Part shown: piece after piece, positions 1-5,652 of the stretch
Layout: every line of letters starts with the position of its first letter
Position numbering within the stretch: the first letter of the stretch is position 1
Source of the DNA: Bacteroidales bacterium
Lineage (GTDB): Bacteria > Bacteroidota > Bacteroidia > Bacteroidales > Muribaculaceae
Reading direction: 5' to 3'
Length of the DNA: 7,098 nt
Assembly (NCBI GenBank): GCA_030526455.1
Contig: JAUNCU010000055.1
Coordinates: 4,722 to 11,819 of the forward strand
The notes under the pieces: generated by a model
Told to the model about the DNA's origin: nothing
The model's input: only the letters and a program-made list of their open reading frames with translations
Databases searched by the model: none
Position numbers and translations under genes: made by a program

Positions 1-1
1 G

Positions 2-208
2 GCGATCGTGTATTCGGGCACCAAACTCGACATCAACTACTACCTCAACAAGGTGATGGACGACGAGCACGTGGACGACATCTTCGACTACTTCATGGAG
101 AGCGACACCGACAACATGCGCGCCGCCATCGACGAACTCGGCAGCGAATACACCGAAGAGGAAATACGCATGGTGCGCATCAAGTTCACCAGCGAAATCG
201 CCAACTAG
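2..208 (+). CDS. recQ: ATP-dependent DNA helicase RecQ, C-terminal end (partial)
   Basis: Only the last 68 codons are present; the reading frame is open through the left edge, so the GTG at position 8 is an internal valine and not a start. The peptide begins AIVYSGTKLDINYYL and ends in an acidic helix-rich tail (DYFMESDTDN, then EEEIRMVRIKFTSEIAN) closed by TAG. I recognise this as the tail following the HRDC region of Bacteroidetes RecQ proteins. RecQ is a 3'-5' superfamily 2 helicase acting in recombinational repair. None of the helicase motifs lie in the window, so the call rests on tail similarity recalled from the family and on the neighbour guaB, which often follows recQ in Bacteroidales. 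There is no convincing U-rich terminator after the stop. Confidence 0.72.
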   Translation, partial: AIVYSGTKLDINYYLNKVMDDEHVDDIFDYFMESDTDNMRAAIDELGSEYTEEEIRMVRIKFTSEIAN

Positions 209-300
209 CGGCAGGGCAGAGGTGCCAACTCGCGCTGGGTGAGTGCCGATATTCATACTACTACACATATAATAAAATGGGCAAACGAATCTTTTTAGAT

Positions 301-336
301 TTTTTTGCCTGTTTTTTTATGAAATGAGGCAAAAAA
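301..336. repeat. 10-bp perfect inverted repeat upstream of guaB
   Basis: TTTTTTGCCT at 301-310 is the exact reverse complement of AGGCAAAAAA at 327-336, with a 16-base spacer. The T-run lies on the left arm and the A-run on the right arm, so neither strand has the stem-then-U-tract order of an intrinsic terminator. The repeat ends just before the candidate guaB -7 element at 341-348 and covers where the -33 element would sit, so an operator or DNA-bend role is possible. A smaller repeat, AATCT/AGATT at 288-292 and 297-301, abuts it on the left. The repeat is seen directly; the function is inference. Confidence 0.45.
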
Positions 337-348
337 TGAGTAATTTTG
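317..348 (+). promoter_or_regulatory. candidate guaB promoter (Bacteroidetes type)
   Basis: TAATTTTG at 341-348 matches the Bacteroidetes -7 consensus TAnnTTTG exactly. The matching -33 position holds only TTATG (317-321), a poor TTTG, about 19 bases upstream. Transcription would begin near 353-356, giving a leader of roughly 60 bases before the guaB ATG. The -7 match is direct; promoter activity is inferred, and AT-rich sequence produces such matches by chance. Confidence 0.4.
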
Positions 349-370
349 TGTGCAATAAGTGAAAAAGTAA

Positions 371-406
371 TTTAGTGATTTAAATTTCTTCGGGAAATAA
401 TCTAAA
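371..406 (+). promoter_or_regulatory. leader hairpin just upstream of guaB start
   Basis: The leader can fold into an interrupted hairpin. TTTAG (371-375) pairs with CTAAA (402-406), ATT (378-380) with AAT (399-401), and ATTTC (384-388) with GAAAT (394-398), around a TTCGG loop. That is 13 base pairs with small bulges on the left arm. The structure ends 10 bases before the ATG, so it could affect ribosome access. The pairs are mostly A-U, so stability is modest and chance folding is possible. Confidence 0.3.
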
Positions 407-416
407 CTCAAAATAT

Positions 417-1889
417 ATGTCATTTATTGCAGATCGTGTAAAAATGGACGGACTCACCTTTGATGATGTCCTGCTGATTCCAGCGTATTCTGAAGTATTG
501 CCAAATCAAGTAAATCTTCAAACCAAATTCTCTCGTAACATCACGCTCAACGTTCCGCTGATTTCTGCAGCGATGGACACCGTAACCGAAGCCGAGATGG
601 CAATTGCCATAGCGCGCGAAGGCGGTATCGGCGTTATCCACAAAAACATGAGCATCGAGGAACAGGCGCGCCAGGTGCATGCCGTGAAGCGTGCCGAGAA
701 CGGTATGATTTACGATCCCGTGACCATCAAGCGTGGCTCGAAGGTGCTCGACGCACTCAACATCATGAGCGAATACCACATCGGCGGTATTCCAGTGGTG
801 GACGAAAACAAGAAACTGGTGGGCATCGTGACCAATCGCGATTTGCGATTTGAGAAAGACGTGAACCGCAAGATCGACGAAGTGATGACCAGCGACCACC
901 TCGTGACCACTTCATCATCGACCAATCTCGACGAAGCAGCCGAAATTCTCCAAACTCACAAGATTGAGAAATTGCCCGTTGTTGACAAGGACGGCAAACT
1001 CATCGGCCTCGTTACTTACAAAGACATCACTAAAGCAAAAGACAAACCCAACGCTTGCAAAGACGCTCTGGGCCGCCTTCGTGTGGCTGCGGGCATCGGC
1101 GTGACTGGCGACAGCCTCAAGCGTGCCGAAGCGCTGGTGGAAGCAGGCGTCGACGCTATCGTGATCGACACCGCACACGGCCACACCAAGGGCGTGGTGA
1201 AGGTGCTCCAGGAAGTGAAGCGCTCGTTCCCACAAATCGACGTGGTGGTGGGCAACATCGCCACTGGTGAAGCCGCTAAATTCCTTGTTGAGAACGGCGC
1301 CGACGGCGTGAAGGTGGGTATCGGCCCCGGCTCTATCTGCACCACTCGCATCATCGCCGGTATCGGTGTGCCTCAGTTGAGCGCTGTATATGATGTGGCT
1401 AAGGCCCTCGAAGGCACTGGTGTGCCCCTGATTGCCGACGGTGGTATCCGCTACTCGGGCGACATCGTGAAAGCCCTTGCCGCAGGTGCTTACTGCGTGA
1501 TGCTCGGCGGTATCTTCGCCGGCGTGGAGGAATCTCCTGGCGACACCATCATCTTCAACGGCCGTAAGTTTAAGTCTTATCGTGGCATGGGTTCGCTCGA
1601 AGCCATGGAAAAAGGTTCGAAGGACCGCTACTTCCAGGGCAACGTCACCGACAACAAGAAACTCGTGCCAGAAGGCATCGCCGCTCGCGTTCCTTACAAG
1701 GGCACACTCTACGAAGTGGCTTACCAGATGCTGGGCGGCCTGCGTGCCGGTATGGGCTACTGCGGTGCCGAAAACATCGAGAAACTCCACAAGGCTCAAT
1801 TCGTGAAGATTACCAATGCGGGTGTGGCTGAAAGTCACCCCCACGATGTGGCCATCACCAGCGAAGCGCCTAACTACAGCCGCGGCTAA
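417..1889 (+). CDS. guaB: inosine-5'-monophosphate dehydrogenase
   Basis: Cytoplasmic enzyme that oxidises IMP to XMP with NAD+, the committed step towards guanine nucleotides. The 490 residues are normal full length. The TIM barrel starts with GLTFDDVLLIPAYSEVLP (residues 12-29). A tandem CBS pair is inserted at about 98-206, with GGIPVVDE at 123-130 and KLPVVDKDGKLIGLVTYKDI at 185-204; it is expected to bind purine nucleotides. The barrel resumes with VIDTAHGH (249-256). The catalytic loop GPGSICTT (303-310) carries the nucleophile Cys308. DGGIRYSGDI (341-350) binds the IMP phosphate region. The mobile flap has Arg404-Tyr405 (DRYFQ) and Glu419 (VPEG). The C-terminal ESH at 472-474 fits the potassium-site segment. 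All key residues are present. The ATG at 417 gives the conserved N-terminus; there is no Shine-Dalgarno sequence. The first 60 codons are more AT-rich than the rest. Confidence 0.98.
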   Translation: MSFIADRVKMDGLTFDDVLLIPAYSEVLPNQVNLQTKFSRNITLNVPLISAAMDTVTEAEMAIAIAREGGIGVIHKNMSIEEQARQVHAVKRAENGMIYDPVTIKRGSKVLDALNIMSEYHIGGIPVVDENKKLVGIVTNRDLRFEKDVNRKIDEVMTSDHLVTTSSSTNLDEAAEILQTHKIEKLPVVDKDGKLIGLVTYKDITKAKDKPNACKDALGRLRVAAGIGVTGDSLKRAEALVEAGVDAIVIDTAHGHTKGVVKVLQEVKRSFPQIDVVVGNIATGEAAKFLVENGADGVKVGIGPGSICTTRIIAGIGVPQLSAVYDVAKALEGTGVPLIADGGIRYSGDIVKALAAGAYCVMLGGIFAGVEESPGDTIIFNGRKFKSYRGMGSLEAMEKGSKDRYFQGNVTDNKKLVPEGIAARVPYKGTLYEVAYQMLGGLRAGMGYCGAENIEKLHKAQFVKITNAGVAESHPHDVAITSEAPNYSRG

Positions 1890-1900
1890 GCAGTGGGAGA

Positions 1901-1924
1901 GTGGTTGTGGGATAATCCACACAC
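1901..1924 (+). terminator. weak hairpin after guaB, possible terminator or 3'-end stabiliser
   Basis: Starting 11 bases after the guaB stop, TGTGGG (1906-1911) pairs with TCCACA (1916-1921), including one G-U pair, around an ATAA loop. GTG (1901-1903) can extend the stem with CAC (1922-1924) across a two-base bulge. No U-tract follows directly; the nearest T-rich stretch begins at 1935. It is therefore a poor intrinsic terminator, and readthrough into the next gene is likely. Confidence 0.25.
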
Positions 1925-1939
1925 AATAAAACCATTTAT

Positions 1940-1971
1940 TTTGCGTTATTATCACTGGTAATAACTATTTG
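1940..1971 (+). promoter_or_regulatory. possible promoter overlapping a 9-bp hairpin, upstream of the parvulin gene
   Basis: TTTG at 1940-1943 and TTTG at 1968-1971 are placed as a Bacteroidetes -33 and the second half of a -7 element (20 bases from the first TTTG to 1964), but the TA half of the -7 box is missing (ACTATTTG). Between them, GTTATTATC (1945-1953) pairs with GGTAATAAC (1957-1965) around an ACT loop, nine pairs with one G-U. A start of transcription near 1978 would leave under ten bases of leader. The inverted repeat is firm; the promoter is weakly supported. Confidence 0.25.
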
Positions 1972-1985
1972 AACTAAATATCATT

Positions 1986-3905
1986 ATGAAAATTAAATTG
2001 ATGCTTGGTGCGCTCATCGGCGGGGTATGTCTGGCTTTTGCCGCTCAAGACCCCGTGTTGATGACCATCAACGGAAAAGATATTCATCTCTCTGAATTTG
2101 AATATCTCTACAAGAAAAACAACCAGCAGCAAGTCGAGAAGGAAACGCTCGACCAATATGTGAACCGTTTCGTTACCTATAAGCAGAAGGTGGCCGACGC
2201 CGAAGCCATGGGTATCGACACGCTGAAATCGTTTGTTTCGGAATTCAACGGCTACAAGGAAGGCATGGTGAAGGATTTCCTCGAGGATACCACCATCAAC
2301 GTGCGCCTCGAAAAGGAAGCCTACGAACGCATGAAGACCAACGTGGACCTCGACCACATCATGCTGCCTCTGGGTAAGGACCAGAACGACAACAAGGCCA
2401 TCTTGGCTCGACTCGACAGCATTCGCACCTGTGTGCTCAACGGCGAAGACTGGGGTGCGCTGGCGAAGAAGTTCTCTACCGACCCATCGGCTGCTCGCAA
2501 CGAAGGTCACTACGGCTTCACCGCTTCGGGCATCTATCCTTACGGCTGGGAAATGGTGGCTTACACCACACCTATCGGCCAGATTTGCAAGCCATTCCGC
2601 ACCGACTTCGGTAACCACCTGATTCGTGTGAACGGCAAGCGTGAGGATCCCGGCCAAGTGGAAGTGCAGCACATCATGCTGCTCACTCGCAACATGAACG
2701 ACTCGGCTAAGGCTGCCGTGAAGGCTCGCATCTACGAACTCTACGACTCAGTGAAGGCCGGCGCCGACTTCGATGCCCTCGCAAAGAAGTACAGCGACGA
2801 CAAGGGTTCGGCTACCAAGGGCGGCAAACTGCCTTGGTTTGGCGTGAACCGCATGGTGCCTGAATTTGAGAAGGCTTCGTTTGCCCTCGCCGATGGCGAA
2901 ATCTCTGAGCCTATCGAAACCGTCTACGGCTACCACATCATCAAGAAACTCGGCCACAAGGGCGTGCCTTCATTTGAAGAAGCGCTCCCCGCCATCAAGC
3001 GCAGCATCGCCTACGACGAACGCAGCCAGATGGCACGCAACGCCAAGATCGAGGAAATCAAGAAACTCTACAACTACAAGAGCAACGACGAGAAATTCCG
3101 TGCCTACCTGAAGAAGGAACTGAAGAAGCACGGCCAGTTCGACTCGGCCTTCGTGGCTGGCGTGCTGGCGAAGTCTAATTTCACCATCTGCTCTTGGGCC
3201 GGCAAGAAGGTGCCTGCATCGGTGCTCGCTAAGTCGGTGAACAAGAAGGCTAAATACGACAACGAGTCGGCCGCTGCCAACATCGCTGCACAGATTGAGC
3301 CTTACGTGAACCGCAACATCATGCAGTATTACGTCGACAATCTCATCAACGACAACGCTGAATACCGCAACCTCATCAACGAGTATCGCGACGGTATGCT
3401 CCTCTTCGAGATCAGCAACAAGAAGGTGTGGGACGGCGCTAGCAAGGACACCACCGGCTTGAAGAACTACTTCGAGGCCAACCGTGCGAAATACAACTGG
3501 GACAAGCCACGCTTCAAGGGCATCCTGCTCTCCGCTAAGAGCGACTCTATCGCCAAGGAAGTGAAGGCGATGATTCCTAGCATCGGTGCCGACACGCTCA
3601 CAACCACACTTCACAAGAAGTTTGGCAGCAACATCAAGATGGAACGCATGCTCTTCGCCCAGGGCGAAAACGATGTAGTCGACGCTGTGGTGTTTGGCAA
3701 GAGCGAACAGACAGGCAACGCCAAGTTCCCCGTCGCATTCGTGCTCGAAGGCGGCCTCATCGACCAGCCTGAAACCGTAGCCGACGTGAAAGGCGCAGTA
3801 ACTTCCGACTACCAAGACGTGCTCGAAAAAGCATGGCTTGAGCAACTCAAGAAGAAGTACCCAGCCAAGATCAACAAAAACGTGCTGAAACTCGTAAAGC
3901 CATAA
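1986..3905 (+). CDS. exported multi-domain parvulin-type peptidyl-prolyl isomerase/chaperone
   Basis: Predicted periplasmic PpiC-family protein of 639 residues that should assist folding of exported and outer-membrane proteins. A signal peptide spans about 1-20 (KIK, hydrophobic core, AFAA before QDP). Cys15 is preceded by Val and does not fit a lipobox. Residues 24-118 form a helical SurA-like N-domain. Parvulin domain 1 is about 121-218, with His124 and His211 in FGNHLIRV; its middle is divergent. Parvulin domain 2, about 225-323, is canonical: QHIML (His229), SDDKGS, GGKLPWFG (279-286), PEFEKASFAL and YGYHIIK (His317). Residues 490-635 look like a degenerate third copy, with KGILL where RHILL would be expected, ending in a lysine-rich helix. 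The ATG at 1986 is the only start that keeps the signal peptide; no Shine-Dalgarno sequence is visible. It lies 96 bases after guaB and is closed by a strong terminator, so it may be read with guaB or from its own promoter. The substrate is unknown. Confidence 0.9.
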   Translation: MKIKLMLGALIGGVCLAFAAQDPVLMTINGKDIHLSEFEYLYKKNNQQQVEKETLDQYVNRFVTYKQKVADAEAMGIDTLKSFVSEFNGYKEGMVKDFLEDTTINVRLEKEAYERMKTNVDLDHIMLPLGKDQNDNKAILARLDSIRTCVLNGEDWGALAKKFSTDPSAARNEGHYGFTASGIYPYGWEMVAYTTPIGQICKPFRTDFGNHLIRVNGKREDPGQVEVQHIMLLTRNMNDSAKAAVKARIYELYDSVKAGADFDALAKKYSDDKGSATKGGKLPWFGVNRMVPEFEKASFALADGEISEPIETVYGYHIIKKLGHKGVPSFEEALPAIKRSIAYDERSQMARNAKIEEIKKLYNYKSNDEKFRAYLKKELKKHGQFDSAFVAGVLAKSNFTICSWAGKKVPASVLAKSVNKKAKYDNESAAANIAAQIEPYVNRNIMQYYVDNLINDNAEYRNLINEYRDGMLLFEISNKKVWDGASKDTTGLKNYFEANRAKYNWDKPRFKGILLSAKSDSIAKEVKAMIPSIGADTLTTTLHKKFGSNIKMERMLFAQGENDVVDAVVFGKSEQTGNAKFPVAFVLEGGLIDQPETVADVKGAVTSDYQDVLEKAWLEQLKKKYPAKINKNVLKLVKP

Positions 3906-3929
3906 AAGGCAAAGCATAATCTCTAAGAG

Positions 3930-3967
3930 AAAGCCTCTTTATCCACAGCGGTAAAGAGGCTTTTTTT
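3930..3967 (+). terminator. strong Rho-independent terminator after the parvulin gene
   Basis: AAGCCTCTTTA (3931-3941) is the exact reverse complement of TAAAGAGGCTT (3952-3962). A further A-T pair (3930/3963) and an inner T-G pair leave an eight-base loop. Seven T residues run from 3961 to 3967. The stem begins 25 bases after the stop codon. This is a textbook intrinsic terminator and marks the end of the upstream transcript. Confidence 0.93.
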
Positions 3968-3994
3968 GTTCCAGCCAACACAGCCGGCTGGAAC
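3968..3994. repeat. 9-bp perfect inverted repeat abutting the terminator
   Basis: GTTCCAGCC (3968-3976) and GGCTGGAAC (3986-3994) are exact reverse complements separated by nine bases. The repeat begins at the base after the terminator U-tract. An alternative palindrome, CAGCCGGCTG (3981-3990), is nested in it, and CACAG/CTGTG (3979-3983, 3994-3998) gives a third competing pairing. It could be a backup hairpin for readthrough transcripts or a protein site; nothing decides between these. Confidence 0.5.
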
Positions 3995-4002
3995 TGTGGC
4001 TT

Positions 4003-4150
4003 GCTGGGGATGGGCTAGGATGGGGATGGGATGGGATGGGGGGATGGCACGGGGATGGAGATGGGAGGCTGGTGGGCTAGGGCTGGCACGGTGGCTGCCG
4101 AGCAGGAGTGGCGGGGCCTGGCGAGTGGCGATGGGGGCTTGGGATGGTGG
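4003..4150 (+). repeat. G-rich tract with GGGAT short tandem repeats; G-quadruplex-prone
   Basis: The + strand carries G-runs of three or more at 4006-4009, 4012-4014, 4022-4025, 4028-4030, 4033-4035, 4038-4043, 4051-4054, 4063-4065, 4074-4076 and 4080-4082, then again at 4113-4116, 4133-4137 and 4141-4143. At 4021-4047 the spacers are just AT, giving consecutive GGGAT units. Four adjacent runs separated by two-base loops satisfy the usual G3+N1-7 quadruplex rule several times over. C is scarce on this strand. The tract is intergenic, on the coding strand for surA, downstream of a terminator and upstream of the likely surA promoter. Confidence 0.8.
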
Positions 4151-4176
4151 TTTTTAATGATAATTAAATTATTTTG

Positions 4177-4208
4177 TTTTGTTATGTGCGTAAAATTTAA
4201 GAAATTTG
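4177..4208 (+). promoter_or_regulatory. candidate surA promoter (Bacteroidetes type)
   Basis: TTTTG (4177-4181) serves as -33 and GAAATTTG (4201-4208) as -7, differing from TAnnTTTG only in its first base, with 19 bases between. Transcription would begin near 4213-4216, giving a leader of about 70 bases with a GC-rich island at 4220-4252. A promoter is needed here because a strong terminator precedes the gene. The position of the elements is seen; use is inferred. Confidence 0.45.
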
Positions 4209-4287
4209 CATAATATTTAGGCGAAGAGGGCGGCGATGGCTGGCTGACTCGCGTTTAGTTAAGAATTTAAACAAAAATACTATAAAA

Positions 4288-5634
4288 GTGAAACTACGAC
4301 TTCTTACAATTGGCCTGTTCCTTACGGCTATGGGCTATCTTATGACTGCACAAAACAACATTGCCGAGGAAGTGGCTTGGATCGTGGGCGATGAAGCCAT
4401 CTACAAATCGGATATCGAAGAGCAATATCAGCAATTACAATACGAGCGCACGCCTATCGACGGCAATCCCTACTGCGTGATTCCCGAGCAAATCGCTATC
4501 GACAAACTCTTCCTGCACCAGGCGAAGATCGACACCATAGAGGTGGCTAACTCTACCGTGCAGCAGAGTGTGGATGCGCGTATCAACTACTTTATCGCCA
4601 ACCTCGGTTCGAAGGAAAAGGTGGAAGAATACTTCCGCAAACCGCTGCCCGAACTGCGTGAGCAACTGATGAACACCGTGCGCGACCAGTACACCATTCA
4701 GCAGGTGCAGAGCAGCCTCACCAAGAATGTGAAGGCCACGCCATCCGACGTGCGCAAGTTCTACAACTCCATCCCCAAGGACTCGCTCCCGCTGATCCCT
4801 AAGCAGGTGGAGGTGCAGATCATCACCATCAACCCCATCATTCCACAGCAGGAAATCGAAGAGGTGAAATCGCGCCTGCGCGACTATGCTCAGCGCGTGA
4901 ACAACGGCGAAAGCGATTTCTCAACCCTCGCGCTGCTCTACTCTGAAGACGGTTCGGCGATGACCGGCGGTGAAATCGGTTTCAAGAGCCGCAACGACCT
5001 CGTGCCTGAATATGCCAACGTGGCATTCAACCTCAACGACCCCAAGAAGGTGAGCAAGATTGTGGAAACAGAATTCGGTTACCACATCATCCAACTCATC
5101 GAAAAACGCGGCGACCGCATCAACACCCGCCACATTCTGCTCAAGCCAAAGGTGAACCAGAAGGACCTCGACTCGGCAGTGGCAAAACTCGACTCGCTGC
5201 GCAAAGACGTGGTGGCCAACAAATATACCTTCGAACAGGCAGCGCTCTACGTGTCGCAAGACAAGGATTCGCGCAACAACAAGGGCTTGATGATGAACCC
5301 ACAGAGCCACACCACACTCTTTGAGATGGCCGACCTGCCCGACGAAATCGGTAAGGTGGTCGACAAACTCCAGGTGGGTGAGATGTCGGAACCATTCATC
5401 ACCATCAACCAGAGCAACAACCGCCAGCAGGTGGCTATCGTGAAACTCGCCCGACGCATCGAAGCCCACAAGGCCGACCTCGCCGAAGACTTCCAGGTGC
5501 TGAAGGAAATGTACGAAACCAAGCGCAAGGCCGAAATCATCGACGAATGGGTGACTGCCAAGCAAAAGAAAACCTACGTTCACATCAGTGACGGATGGCG
5601 AAATTGTGAATTCAAATACCAGTGGCGTAAATAA
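4288..5634 (+). CDS. surA: SurA-like periplasmic chaperone / parvulin peptidyl-prolyl isomerase
   Basis: Predicted periplasmic chaperone that guides outer-membrane proteins to the BAM machinery. It has 448 residues, near the usual SurA length. The GTG at 4288 is chosen because it gives a signal peptide (KLR, hydrophobic 5-19, LMTAQN, cleavage near 21); the next in-frame ATG would cut into the core, and no upstream in-frame ATG is visible. The SurA N-domain is about 25-150, opening with EEVAWIVGDEAIYKSDIEEQ, the typical edge strand and helix. Parvulin domain 1 is about 172-275, with SEDGSAMTGGEIGF (219-232) and FGYHIIQL (His266), but the first-strand His is Ile178. Domain 2 is about 278-388, with RHILLKP (His282), but the last-strand His is Ala383. 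A C-terminal helix rich in Lys/Glu follows (about 391-427). Neither domain keeps both conserved histidines, so chaperone activity may dominate over isomerase activity. The next gene begins 18 bases later. Confidence 0.87.
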   Translation: MKLRLLTIGLFLTAMGYLMTAQNNIAEEVAWIVGDEAIYKSDIEEQYQQLQYERTPIDGNPYCVIPEQIAIDKLFLHQAKIDTIEVANSTVQQSVDARINYFIANLGSKEKVEEYFRKPLPELREQLMNTVRDQYTIQQVQSSLTKNVKATPSDVRKFYNSIPKDSLPLIPKQVEVQIITINPIIPQQEIEEVKSRLRDYAQRVNNGESDFSTLALLYSEDGSAMTGGEIGFKSRNDLVPEYANVAFNLNDPKKVSKIVETEFGYHIIQLIEKRGDRINTRHILLKPKVNQKDLDSAVAKLDSLRKDVVANKYTFEQAALYVSQDKDSRNNKGLMMNPQSHTTLFEMADLPDEIGKVVDKLQVGEMSEPFITINQSNNRQQVAIVKLARRIEAHKADLAEDFQVLKEMYETKRKAEIIDEWVTAKQKKTYVHISDGWRNCEFKYQWRK

Positions 5635-5652
5635 TAATCAACATTGAAATTG

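Larger units (their letters stand above)
3906..4287. other. 382-base non-coding gap with terminator, G-rich tract and surA promoter region
   Basis: In order this gap holds an intrinsic terminator (3930-3967), a perfect inverted repeat (3968-3994), a strongly G-biased tract (about 4003-4150), an abrupt switch to AT-rich DNA with a 13-base palindrome ATAATT-A-AATTAT (4160-4172), a candidate promoter (4177-4208), a short GC-rich island (about 4220-4252), and an AT-rich leader up to the GTG start. Two open frames over the G-rich part translate to Trp/Gly-rich low-complexity strings and are not credible proteins. I see no tRNA, known riboswitch or insertion-sequence signature. Confidence 0.7.

Noticed and set aside
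8..208. A separate 66-residue gene starting at GTG 8
   Set aside because: The frame is open to the window edge and the peptide matches a RecQ C-terminal tail, so it is the end of a longer gene.
301..336. Reading the guaB-upstream inverted repeat as a recQ terminator
   Set aside because: The T-run is on the 5' arm and A-run on the 3' arm, so no U-tract follows the stem on either strand.
915..1955. Long minus-strand open frame antisense to guaB (346 codons)
   Set aside because: It is a mirror of strongly G/C-ending codons in a fully conserved enzyme; its translation is His/Val/Ala-rich with no domain, signal or start context.
1986..2048. Lipoprotein signal in the parvulin protein (Cys15)
   Set aside because: The residue before the Cys is Val, which does not fit the lipobox, and a normal AFAA cleavage site follows.
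2970..3917. Long minus-strand open frame antisense to the parvulin gene (315 codons)
   Set aside because: Same codon-bias shadow; the plus-strand frame has clear signal peptide and parvulin motifs, and this one has none.
3966..4213. Two small plus-strand open frames over the G-rich tract
   Set aside because: Translations are Gly/Trp/Arg low-complexity repeats produced by GGGAT units, with no family resemblance; one starts inside the terminator U-tract.
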